DNA of 64,000 nt from positions 248,001 to 312,000 of the forward strand of contig NZ_JALLGK010000005.1 of NCBI RefSeq assembly GCF_023072595.1, written 5' to 3'. The position numbers were made by a program, and so were the translations under genes. Below are positions 40,048 through 48,299 of this stretch, in pieces. Below the pieces are notes generated by a model. It ran no database searches and was not told where the DNA came from. It worked only from the letters and a program-made list of their open reading frames with translations. Numbering within the stretch: the first letter of the stretch is position 1; each line of letters opens with the position of its first letter. This DNA comes from Streptomyces sp. XM4193. GTDB lineage: Bacteria; Actinomycetota; Actinomycetes; Streptomycetales; Streptomycetaceae.

Positions 40048-42948
40048 ATGACTGCACAGGAACGTGGAGTGAACACGAAGGGTGAGCAGAGTCTGCGTGC
40101 GTTGTCGGAAGCCCTGCACCGGGCCGTGCCCTCCCCGGTGCTGCTGCTGTGGGCCGGCGCGGCCGGAACCGGCAAGACCTGGCACCTGAGACGTCTGCTC
40201 GGGGAGCCGGAGCTGCGGACCGTGCGCACGGTGGTGCTGCGCTGCACCGCCGACGGCCTGGTGAGCGGGCAGCCGGTCGCGGGCCGGCGCCGTCCCGCAC
40301 CGCGTGCCGGGTCGCAGCCCGTCGCCCATCCGATCGTGCACTCCGCCGCCCGGTCCTCCGCGCACTCCGCGTCACCGTCGGCGCCACCGCTCTCCGCACG
40401 GACGAACGGGGCCGACGAGGGCGCAGGGGGCAGAAGGGACGCGGGTGCCGAGGTGGTCGGCGCCGCGCGGCTGGCGGAGGTGCGGGCGGCAACCGGCCCG
40501 CTGCTGCTGGTCGTCGAGGATCTGCACCGGGCCGGCGCCGACGAACTCGCCGCGCTGCGGGCGCTGTTCGAGCAACCGCCCGCGAGGCTCGCGGCCGTGC
40601 TCACCTACCGGCCCGAGGAGCTGGCCTCGCCCGGGCTGCCGCTCGGTGCCGCCACCGACTACTCCGGCGAGCTCCTCGTGCTGCGTCGGCGCATCGAGCC
40701 GCTCGACCTCGCGGAGGTGGCGGAGCTGGCGGCGGCGAGCCTCGGCGAGGAGGCGTGCGGCCCGGGCTTCACCCGGAGGTTGCACGAGCGCAGCGGGGGA
40801 GTGGCGCGGGTCGTGGTCGACCTGCTCGCCGCGCCCGTGCTGCGGCAGGAGGGCCGCCGGCGCTCCGCACGCCATGTGGACCGGGCCGAAGTGCCCGTAC
40901 GGCTGGCGGAGTTGGTGCTCGGCCGCTGCGCCCCGCTGACCGAGGAGGCCCGGGACCTGGTGCTCGCCGCCGGCGTGGTGGGTCGGCCCGCGGGCCTGCG
41001 GGAGCTGACCGAGATCGCCGGACTGCCGACGGAGCGGGGGAGCGCTGCCCTGGCCGAGGCGCTGCGGGCGGCGGCTCTGGTCCTGCTCGGCCCCGACCGC
41101 TACGGCTTCGCCGTGCCGCTGGCGGCCCGCGCGGTCTACGAGGACCTGCCGGGGCCGCTGCGGCAGGAACTGCACATCCGGGCCGCCGAGGTGCTGGCGC
41201 GCCGACAGCCCGTTCCCTGGGCGGAGTTGGCCGCGCACCGCCGCGACGGCGGACAGCTCGGCCCCTGGGCGAAGGCGGTCGAACGTGCCGCCCGCGACTC
41301 CGCCCGCAAGGGAGAACACCAGGTCGCGGCGCGTTTGTTGGAGGAGGCGCTCGCCCATCCGCAGCTGCCCTCCGCCACCCGGGTGCGGCTGGCCCCGCTT
41401 CTCGCCCGCAGCGCCGTGGTGGGCCTGCGCTCGGACCAGACGGTACGGGTGCTGCGCGGCATCACAGACGACGAGGCGCTGCCGCTCGTGGTCCGCGGCA
41501 AGGTGCGGCTGGACCTCGGACTGCTGCTCTCCAACCAGCTGGGCGACGCCGCCGAGGGCCGCCGGGAGATGGAGCGCGCGGTCCAGGAGTTGCACGACCA
41601 ACCCGCCCTGACCGCACGGGTGATGTCGGCCCTGGCCATCCCGTACTGGCCCACCGCTTCCCTCTCGGTCTGCCTGCGGTGGCTCGCCCGGGCCGAGCGT
41701 GCCGCCGCGGACAGCGGCGACCCCGCCATCCGTCTCGCGGTGGCGGCCAACCGCGTCTCCGTGCTGCTCGGCACCGGAGACCCCGACGGCTGGCAGCTGC
41801 TGGCGGAACTGCCGCGCGACGCCGAGGACCCCGTACACCTCCAGCACGTCGCCCGAGGGCTGTGCAACTGCGCCGACTCGGCGGTGCTGCTCGGCTACCA
41901 CGAACGCGGTGCCGCGCTGCTCGCCGAGGGCCTGGACCACGCGCGCCGCAGCGGGGCCCACTACCAGGAGCAGACGGGTCGCGGCACCGCGCTCCTGGTG
42001 GACTGGCTGACCGGCCGCTGGTCCGGACTGGCCGGGCGCTGCGAGGAGTTGGTCGACGAGTCCGGCCGGATGCCGGTCATCGCCGAGGACGCCAGAGTGG
42101 TGCTCGGGCTGCTGGCGCTGGCCAGGGGCGACTGGGCGCAGACCGCCAACTGGCTCTCCGGCGAGGACTTTCCGAGCCTGGAGGAGGGCTCGGTCCCGCT
42201 GGCCGCCGCCGCCTCGGGTGCGCTCATCCGGCTTGCGCTGGCACGGTCCGACCTCGAAGGCGCCCACGAGCAGGCGCTGGCCGCCTGGGAGCGGATACGC
42301 AGGTCCGAAGTCTGGGTGTGGGCGGCCGAGTTGGCGCCCTGGGCGATCGAGGCGATGGTCAGATCCGAACGCGCGGAGAGCGTGCGGGAGATGGTCGCGG
42401 AGCTGGAGGCCGGGCTGCGCGGACGGGACGCGCCGGCTGCGAGCGCCGCGCTGCTCTGGAGCCGGGCGCTGCTCGCCGAGTGCGAACAGCGGTGGGAGCG
42501 CGCCGCCGCGCTGTTCCGCGAGGCGGGCCTGGAGTACGGAAAGCTCGACCGCCCCTATCCGCGGGCGCTCGCCGTGGAGGCCGCGTTCCGCTGCGCGCTG
42601 GAGACGGACGCGGAGCCGGAGACCGCCGAACTCGCCGAGGCCGTCGAGCAGTTGGCCGAACTCGGCGCCACCTGGGATGCCTCGCGCGCCCGCGCCGTAC
42701 TGCGCGCCCAGCAGCCCGTCACCGAGGAACGCCGCTCGCCGGGGCGTCCGGGGTACGGCGACCGGCTCTCTCCCCGGGAACGTGAGGTCGCCGATCTCGC
42801 GGCCGCCGGCCTGACCAACCGCGAGATCGCCGGCACCCTGCACCTCTCGCCGCGCACCGTCGAGCAGCATGTGGCGCGTGCGATGCGCAAGCTCGGCTCG
42901 CCCTCGCGGCAGGACCTCGGTGAGGCGGCGGAGCCCGAGAACGCCTGA
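40048..42948 (+). CDS. Large ATP-binding LuxR-family (LAL) regulator
   Basis: This protein of about 966 residues has an N-terminal AAA-type ATPase with Walker A GAAGTGKT and Walker B LLLVVEDLHRAGADE. A long helical middle with TPR-like repeats follows. A C-terminal LuxR helix-turn-helix reads LSPREREVADLAAAGLTNREIAGTLHLSPRTVEQHVARAMRKL. LAL proteins activate antibiotic or sugar-use genes in streptomycetes. A disordered, Arg/Ala/Ser-rich insert interrupts the ATPase at about residues 75-130. ATG 40048 is given; a GTG at 40069 has the better ribosome binding site (AGGAA). Targets are unknown; the secreted lipase gene downstream is one candidate. Confidence 0.9.
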   Translation: MTAQERGVNTKGEQSLRALSEALHRAVPSPVLLLWAGAAGTGKTWHLRRLLGEPELRTVRTVVLRCTADGLVSGQPVAGRRRPAPRAGSQPVAHPIVHSAARSSAHSASPSAPPLSARTNGADEGAGGRRDAGAEVVGAARLAEVRAATGPLLLVVEDLHRAGADELAALRALFEQPPARLAAVLTYRPEELASPGLPLGAATDYSGELLVLRRRIEPLDLAEVAELAAASLGEEACGPGFTRRLHERSGGVARVVVDLLAAPVLRQEGRRRSARHVDRAEVPVRLAELVLGRCAPLTEEARDLVLAAGVVGRPAGLRELTEIAGLPTERGSAALAEALRAAALVLLGPDRYGFAVPLAARAVYEDLPGPLRQELHIRAAEVLARRQPVPWAELAAHRRDGGQLGPWAKAVERAARDSARKGEHQVAARLLEEALAHPQLPSATRVRLAPLLARSAVVGLRSDQTVRVLRGITDDEALPLVVRGKVRLDLGLLLSNQLGDAAEGRREMERAVQELHDQPALTARVMSALAIPYWPTASLSVCLRWLARAERAAADSGDPAIRLAVAANRVSVLLGTGDPDGWQLLAELPRDAEDPVHLQHVARGLCNCADSAVLLGYHERGAALLAEGLDHARRSGAHYQEQTGRGTALLVDWLTGRWSGLAGRCEELVDESGRMPVIAEDARVVLGLLALARGDWAQTANWLSGEDFPSLEEGSVPLAAAASGALIRLALARSDLEGAHEQALAAWERIRRSEVWVWAAELAPWAIEAMVRSERAESVREMVAELEAGLRGRDAPAASAALLWSRALLAECEQRWERAAALFREAGLEYGKLDRPYPRALAVEAAFRCALETDAEPETAELAEAVEQLAELGATWDASRARAVLRAQQPVTEERRSPGRPGYGDRLSPREREVADLAAAGLTNREIAGTLHLSPRTVEQHVARAMRKLGSPSRQDLGEAAEPENA

Positions 42949-43478
42949 CCCCGGCCGGTGCAACTCCCGGCTGCCGCCGCCCGGTTGCTCACCGGGAGCC
43001 CTGCTCCCGTCCGTCCCGCCCCGTCCGTCCGGCGCCCGTCCATCCGGGTGACGGGTGTCGGCTGCCGCCGCCCGCTTCGGGTCGTGCGTCCGGTCGTGCA
43101 CCCCTGCTTCCGTGTGCCGTGTGTCCCCGGTGGCGTTCCCGGTCCGGGCGGCGCTGTCCCGCAGCGATCCCGGCCTCGCGAGGTCGCCGACCCGTGTGCC
43201 GGTGACAGCGTGTCGGGCGAGAACACTCACGCACGGGCATTGTCACTGCGTACCGCCGGATCTACTGTCCACAACTGACTGGTCAGTAAGAACGCCGTCC
43301 GTGCGACGGCGACGCCGTCCTGCCCTGCCGTCCCCGCCCGCCCCGCCGCCCCCTGTGCGGTGTCGCCGCCTCGCTGTTCGAGCGAGCGCGGTCTGCGCCG
43401 TGCCGTTCCGCAGACACCGTCCCCGCGTGCGGCCGAGTCCGTGCGCTCGGCCGCACCGACGAAGCTGGAGTGAGTTCC
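42949..43478. other. Intergenic region between the LAL regulator and the lipase gene
   Basis: No gene is supported in these 530 bases. It contains an operator-like palindrome at 43274-43287 that probably marks the lipase promoter region. The first 200 bases are C-rich (CCGTCC repeats). Confidence 0.4.
43274..43287. promoter_or_regulatory. TetR-type operator upstream of the lipase gene
   Basis: ACTGAC-TG-GTCAGT is a perfect inverted repeat with six-base arms, like operators of many TetR repressors. It lies 192 bases before the lipase start. No TetR gene is adjacent. Confidence 0.55.
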
Positions 43479-44930
43479 GTGAACCCTCGTCACACCGAGC
43501 CCGCCGCCGCCCCGAAGCCCGCCGAGCCCGTGCCTGCGTCCGACCCCGCGTCCGTGCCCGAGTCCGGTCCTGCGCGGTCGAATGCGCGCCGCCGGAGGGG
43601 AGTCGCCGTCGGCCGTACGCTGCTCGCGGCCGCCCTGGTGGCGACGGCCGGAGTCGCCGTGCAGACGACGAGCGCGGGGGCCGGTGAACGCACCGACGCC
43701 GCCTCCGCTGCCTCCGCCGCCACTGCCGGCGATCCGGACTTCTACCGGCCGCCGGCCGAACTCCCCGCGTCCAACGGCGAGTTGGTGCGTACGGAGGAGC
43801 TGCGGCTCGGACTGAGCCTGCCCGGGATCGACGGACCGCTGCCGGGCAGCGCCACCCGGCTGATGTACCGGTCCATCGACTCGCGCGGTGAACCGGTGGC
43901 GGTGACCGGCGCGTACATCGAACCGGCGGCGAAGTGGAAGGGCGGCGGGGAGCGTCCGCTGGTCGCGCTCGCCCCGGGGACCATGGGCCAGGGCGACCAG
44001 TGCGCCGCCTCGAAGGCGTTGGAGAAGCCGCTGTCGCTGGAGTCGGGTTCGGTGTCCGTCGGCTACGAGAACCTGGCGATCTACCGCTTTCTCGCCAGGG
44101 GCGTCGCGGTCGTCGTCACCGACTACGTGGGCCTGGGCACCACGGACCGCCCGCACACCTACGTCAACCGCCTGGACGCCGGGCACGCCGTGCTCGACGC
44201 CGTACGGGCCGCCCGGTCGCTGCCGGACACCTCGCTGACCCCCGCCTCGCGGATCGGACTGTACGGCTACAGCGAGGGCGGGGGAGCGACCGGATCGGCC
44301 GCCGAACTCCAGCCCGGCTACGCCCCCGAGATCGAACTCGCCGGCTCCTACGTGGGCGCCCCTCCCGCGGACCTCACCGAGGTGCTCGCCGCCGTGGACG
44401 GCAGCACCCTCGCCTCCGCGCTCGGCTGGTCGATCAACGGGTTCCTCGACTCCGACCCCGAACTCGGCCCGATCCTGGACAAGTACACCAACGACAAGGG
44501 CAAGGACGCGCTGAGGAAGCTGTCCGAGGCATGCGTCGGCGACGGCATTCTTGGCTACGCGGGTGCCCGCAGCGAGGACTGGACGAAGAACGGGGAGTCG
44601 ATCCCGGAGATCGTGGCCGCCGAGCCCGAGGTGGCCGCCATCCTCGACCGCCAGCGCATCGGCCGACTCGCGCCGACCGGTCCGGTACGGGTGGCGACCG
44701 GCACCAGGGACAACCTCGTCACCCACGAGCAGGCCCGCACCCTCGCCGCGGACTGGTGCGCGAAGGACGCCCGGGTCACCTACGTGCCCGTCCAACTGCC
44801 GGACGCCGGCGAGAAGTTGGTCAACCACTTCCTGCCGCTCATCGCCGACCAGGGGGCGGCCGTCAACTGGGTCACCAACCGGCTCTCGGGCGAACCGGAC
44901 AGCCCCAACTGCTCCACGGTGCGCCGCTGA
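43479..44930 (+). CDS. Secreted lipase, secretory lipase (LIP) family
   Basis: This 483-residue alpha/beta hydrolase is exported: after a Pro/Ala/Arg-rich start, GVAVGRTLLAAALVATAGVAVQTTSAGA is a signal segment. The domain from about residue 85 shows VALAPGTMGQGDQCAAS, VVVTDYVGLGTTDRPHTYVN and the nucleophile elbow GYSEGGG with S265. ATGTRDNLVTHEQAR supplies a likely catalytic Asp, and VNHFLPLIADQGAAVNWV the His. Cysteines in the lid and near the C-terminus may form disulfides. The GTG at 43479 is chosen by its GGAG spacing. Substrates are probably short acyl esters or triglycerides. Confidence 0.88.
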   Translation: MNPRHTEPAAAPKPAEPVPASDPASVPESGPARSNARRRRGVAVGRTLLAAALVATAGVAVQTTSAGAGERTDAASAASAATAGDPDFYRPPAELPASNGELVRTEELRLGLSLPGIDGPLPGSATRLMYRSIDSRGEPVAVTGAYIEPAAKWKGGGERPLVALAPGTMGQGDQCAASKALEKPLSLESGSVSVGYENLAIYRFLARGVAVVVTDYVGLGTTDRPHTYVNRLDAGHAVLDAVRAARSLPDTSLTPASRIGLYGYSEGGGATGSAAELQPGYAPEIELAGSYVGAPPADLTEVLAAVDGSTLASALGWSINGFLDSDPELGPILDKYTNDKGKDALRKLSEACVGDGILGYAGARSEDWTKNGESIPEIVAAEPEVAAILDRQRIGRLAPTGPVRVATGTRDNLVTHEQARTLAADWCAKDARVTYVPVQLPDAGEKLVNHFLPLIADQGAAVNWVTNRLSGEPDSPNCSTVRR

Positions 44931-45028
44931 CCGACCCCGGGTGCGGGGCGCGCCCGACAGCACGCCCCGCCCCGTTTCGCCGCGCAAAGCCCGGCTGTGC
45001 CACTGCTGCCGGGAGCGCGTACGCCGCA

Positions 45029-45060
45029 GGGCCCGTACACCGACGACGGTGTACGGGCCC
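45029..45060. terminator. Terminator between lipase and GH3 genes
   Basis: GGGCCCGTACACCG (45029-45042) pairs perfectly with CGGTGTACGGGCCC (45047-45060) around ACGA. The tandem repeat array starts at the next base. Confidence 0.85.
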
Positions 45061-45210
45061 CGAACCGCACGGCCCCGAACCGCACGGCCCCGAACCGCAC
45101 GGCCCCGAACCGCACGGCCCCGAACCGCACGGCCCCGAACCGCACGGCCCCGAACCGCACGGCCCCGAACCGCACGGCCCCGAACCGCAGGGCCGCGAAC
45201 CGCGGGCTCC
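45061..45210. repeat. Ten-copy 15-bp tandem repeat
   Basis: CGAACCGCACGGCCC is repeated eight times without a single change from 45061 to 45180, followed by two diverged copies to 45210. It fills the space between the terminator and the stop of the minus-strand GH3 gene. Perfect identity implies recent expansion, so copy number is likely to vary among strains. In one frame it reads as PNRTA repeats, but no start or ribosome binding site supports translation. Confidence 0.95.
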
Positions 45211-45237
45211 GGCGGCGGGTGCGTGCCCGCCGCCGGC

Positions 45238-46755
45238 TCAGCCTGCCGCGCGGGCGCCCACCAGCAGTTCGGTCACGGCGGTGCCGGAGGCGGTGGAGGC
45301 GCCGTGGGTGCAGATGCCGACCGCGCCCGGGAGTTCGCCGGGCAGTCCCATCTCCACCACGATCGCGTCCGGGCGGGCGTGGGTCAGCTCGCCGAGGGCG
45401 CGGGACATCCACGAGTGGCGGGCCGCGTCGCGGACCACGACCACCAGCGGGCGGCCCTTTGCCTGGGTGAGCCCGCAGACGTCCGCTGTCGCGGCCGAGC
45501 CGAGGTCCTCCTGCCGCACCCGCACCGAGGTGGTGCTCGGCAGATGCCGCAGCAGCGAGTCGGCGACACCCCACGGTGTCTCCTGGGCGATGGCGAGGTG
45601 GGTCAGCGGGGCCAGCTCGACGACGTGCGGGGAGTCGGCCAGCGGCAGTGCGCTCTGCGCGGCGCCGGTGAGACGGATCGCGCGTCGCGCGCCGGTGAGG
45701 CCGATGCTCTCGATGTTCTCGGCCGGCGGCGCGGGGGTGCGGGCCAGGCGGGTCGACCAGTCGGCGAACTCCGCGACGCGGGCCGCCGCTTCGGCCAGGC
45801 GCTCCTCCGTGAGCCGGCCCGAGGCGACCGCGTCCACCAGTGCGTCGGCGATCCGGGCGGGGGTCTGCTCGTCCGCGTTCTCGCCGCCCACGCAGAGCGC
45901 GTCGGCGCCGGCCGCGACGGCGCGCACCGAGGCGCCCTCGATGCCGTACCGCTCCGTGACGGCGGCCATCTCGATTGCGTCGGTGACGATGAGCCCGTCG
46001 AAGCCCAGCTCGCCGCGGAGCAGATCGCCCAGCACCCGGCGGCTGAGGGTGGCCGGGACCTCGGGGTCCCAGGCCGGCACCAGCAGATGGGCGCTCATCA
46101 CGGCGCGCGCGCCGGCTCCGAGCGCGGCCAGGAACGGGGGCAGCGCGTGGGCGGCGATCTCGGCGCGGTCGGCGTCGTAGCTCGGCAGTCCGTGGTGGCT
46201 GTCGACGGCGACGTCGCCGTGGCCGGGGAAGTGCTTAGCGCATGCGGCGACGCCGGAGGACTGGAGTCCGTCGACCCAGGCGGCGGCGTGCCGGGAGACG
46301 ACCTCGGGGTCGGTGCCGAAGGACCGTACGCCGATGACCGGGTTGTCCGGGTTGGAGTTGACGTCCACGCTGGGCGCGTAGTTGAGGGTGACGCCGGCGG
46401 CCCGCAGGTCGCGGCCGAGGTCCCTGGCAACCTGCGCGGTCAGCTCGGTGTCGTCCACGTGGCCGAGGGCGAAGTTGCCCGGGCGCGAGGAGCCGGTGGC
46501 GGACTCGATGCGGGTGACGTCGCCGGACTCCTCGTCGATCGCGACGACGAGCTCGGGGTTCTCCGCGCGCAACCGCTCGGTGAGGGCGGCGACCTGCTCC
46601 GCCGATTCGATGTTGCGGGTGAACAGGACGACCGAGCGCAGCCCGTCCTGAATGTCCCGCAGCACCCAGTCCGGGGGCGTGGTCCCCACGAAACCGGGCT
46701 GCAGGAGGGAGAGCGCGAGTCGTCGTACCTCACTGCTGCGCCTGCTGGACACCAT
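45238..46755 (-). CDS. Glycoside hydrolase family 3, NagZ-like beta-N-acetylhexosaminidase
   Basis: This 505-residue enzyme has a GH3 barrel (about 20-330) with the hallmark KHFPGHGDVAVDSHHGLP, the NagZ loop carrying the His/Asp pair used as acid/base, and VTDAIEMAAV with the nucleophile aspartate. A C-terminal alpha/beta domain (about 340-505) is present, as in two-domain NagZ enzymes of Gram-positives. No signal peptide is seen, so it should act inside the cell on GlcNAc or muropeptide fragments. The ATG at 46755 follows GAAAGGCGGG. A DasR-like site lies 67 bases upstream of the start. Confidence 0.93.
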   Translation of the reverse strand: MVSSRRSSEVRRLALSLLQPGFVGTTPPDWVLRDIQDGLRSVVLFTRNIESAEQVAALTERLRAENPELVVAIDEESGDVTRIESATGSSRPGNFALGHVDDTELTAQVARDLGRDLRAAGVTLNYAPSVDVNSNPDNPVIGVRSFGTDPEVVSRHAAAWVDGLQSSGVAACAKHFPGHGDVAVDSHHGLPSYDADRAEIAAHALPPFLAALGAGARAVMSAHLLVPAWDPEVPATLSRRVLGDLLRGELGFDGLIVTDAIEMAAVTERYGIEGASVRAVAAGADALCVGGENADEQTPARIADALVDAVASGRLTEERLAEAAARVAEFADWSTRLARTPAPPAENIESIGLTGARRAIRLTGAAQSALPLADSPHVVELAPLTHLAIAQETPWGVADSLLRHLPSTTSVRVRQEDLGSAATADVCGLTQAKGRPLVVVVRDAARHSWMSRALGELTHARPDAIVVEMGLPGELPGAVGICTHGASTASGTAVTELLVGARAAG

Positions 46756-46821
46756 CGGCCCGCCTTTCGCACGGAAGTGCTGGGCACGCCGTGAGATCGT
46801 CGCGGCTACCCAACGGTAGGG

Positions 46822-46837
46822 ATTGGTCTGTGCCAAT
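46822..46837. promoter_or_regulatory. DasR-like operator upstream of the GH3 gene
   Basis: ATTGG-TCTGTG-CCAAT is an inverted repeat that resembles the dre consensus of the GlcNAc repressor DasR (ACTGGTCTAGACCACT). A GH3 hexosaminidase is the kind of gene DasR controls. DasR itself is not in the window. Confidence 0.55.
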
Positions 46838-47090
46838 GCTATTCCGCCTGTACGGAGCCGCTGTGTCAAGTGATCCGGTGTCATCACTCGTACATCTGTG
46901 AGCCGTTGTCGCGTTCACCGCGGCGGGTTCTCGCGGGTCGCGGCGGCGCCGTCCGATCGGCGTCCCGGGGTGTCGCGGCGGCGTCGGCGTGGTGGACGGA
47001 CGGGGTGTCCGGTCGGTCGGGTTCGCGCCAACCGGACTTCGGGTGCGTGCAGTTGACACCGGTGCCGGGGCTGTGAAAGATGAGCCAACC

Positions 47091-47104
47091 TTGGTCTAGT
47101 CCAA
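47091..47104. promoter_or_regulatory. DasR-like operator upstream of the dioxygenase operon
   Basis: TTGGTCTAGTCCAA has the GGTCTAG-x-CC core of dre sites and is a nearly perfect palindrome. It lies 80 bases before the first gene of the five-gene operon. Shared control with the divergent GH3 gene is likely. Confidence 0.6.
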
Positions 47105-47183
47105 TGTGCCGGACGGAGCCTCCGACCTCTCGGAGCGGCGTGCCACCGCCCCGTCCTGCCCACTCCCCAACGGAGCCGCTCTG

Positions 47184-48299
47184 ATGTCATCGGCTGACGC
47201 ACACCTCCACCGGGCCGCCTCCGAGGTCCCCTACTTCAGCGCCGACGGCGAGACCTACCTCGCCCGCACCCGGCTGCGCGATCTGCACAAGACCCGGCCC
47301 CTGCGGGTGCTCTCGCCGGAGCAGTACGCCTTCTGGCAGACCTACGGGTACGTCGTGGTCCCCGAGGCGGTCAGCCCCGACCACGCCCGTGAACTCCTGG
47401 ACTTCGCCTGGGACTTCCAGGGCCTGGACCCCGCCCGCCCGGAGACCTGGTACGAGGAGCGCACCTTCCGCTCGGACCTCGACCGCGAGCTGCACATCTA
47501 CGGTTTCGTCGAGGCGTACCACCACCAACTGCTCTGGGACAGCCGCCAGTCCCGGCGCGTGTACGACGCCTTCGTCGACGTCTGGGACTGCGAAGAGCTC
47601 TGGGTCACCCTGGACCGGCTCAACCTCAACCCGCCCAACGTCCGCAACCGCGACCGCGCCCTGATCGAACACCGCGAACGCGGCTTCGACATCAATCTGC
47701 ACTGGGACGTCGACACCACGCTCGGCATACCCCCGCAACGGGTCCAGGGCATCATCGCCCTCAACGACACCACCCCCGAGCACGGCGGCTTCCAGTGCTG
47801 CCCGGAGCTCTTCCGCACCTTCGACCGCTGGGCGGCCCTCCAGCCGGAGGACCGCGACCCGATCAGGCCCGCCGTCGACCACGACGAACTGCCCGTCGTC
47901 CGGCCGGAGTTGAAGGCCGGCGACCTGCTGATCTTCAACGGCCACCTCGCCCACGGCGTCGCCCCCAACACCGCGGCCACCGGCGCCCGCGCAGTGCAGT
48001 ATCTGGCGATGATGCCCGCCCTGGAGGAGCACGCGGAGCTGCGCCGCTCCCGAGTCGACTCCTGGCGCGACAACACCACACCGACCTGGAACGCCACCCT
48101 CCTCGGCGACGCCGACCGCCCCGAGTCCGAGCGGTACGGGTCCGCGGAGCTGACCGAGCTCGGCGAGAAACTCCTCGGTCTGCGCCCCTGGCACCACCCC
48201 GACCCCGACCCCGCCACCGGTCACGACCCCGCCACCGGTCACGAGTCCGACGCCGTGTCCGTCGAAGCCGAGGGGGACCCGTGCGTCGCATCGCGCTGA
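47184..48299 (+). CDS. Phytanoyl-CoA dioxygenase (PhyH) family Fe(II)/2-oxoglutarate enzyme
   Basis: This 371-residue protein is probably a hydroxylase or halogenase-like tailoring enzyme of the PhyH family. Metal ligands are read as H-x-D in NLHWDVDT and a distal histidine in GHLAHGVAPN. The arginine that binds 2-oxoglutarate is probably R in TGARAVQYLAMM. LSPEQYAFWQTYGYVVVPEAVSPDHARELL is the typical N-terminal segment. A C-terminal repeat DPATGHDPATGHE is present. It is the first gene of five with overlapping or closely spaced starts, so it acts in a shared pathway; the substrate is unknown and could be an amino acid or amine. Confidence 0.87.
   Translation: MSSADAHLHRAASEVPYFSADGETYLARTRLRDLHKTRPLRVLSPEQYAFWQTYGYVVVPEAVSPDHARELLDFAWDFQGLDPARPETWYEERTFRSDLDRELHIYGFVEAYHHQLLWDSRQSRRVYDAFVDVWDCEELWVTLDRLNLNPPNVRNRDRALIEHRERGFDINLHWDVDTTLGIPPQRVQGIIALNDTTPEHGGFQCCPELFRTFDRWAALQPEDRDPIRPAVDHDELPVVRPELKAGDLLIFNGHLAHGVAPNTAATGARAVQYLAMMPALEEHAELRRSRVDSWRDNTTPTWNATLLGDADRPESERYGSAELTELGEKLLGLRPWHHPDPDPATGHDPATGHESDAVSVEAEGDPCVASR

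Larger units (their letters stand above)
46756..47183. other. Divergent promoter region with two related operators
   Basis: These 428 bases separate the GH3 gene from the dioxygenase operon. Each end carries a TTGGTCT...CCAA inverted repeat near the gene it serves (46822-46837 and 47091-47104). The middle has no supported gene. Confidence 0.55.

Noticed and set aside
45061..45210. Possible coding region for a PNRTA-repeat peptide.
   Set aside because: No start codon with a ribosome binding site and no flanking domain; the array lies beyond a terminator.
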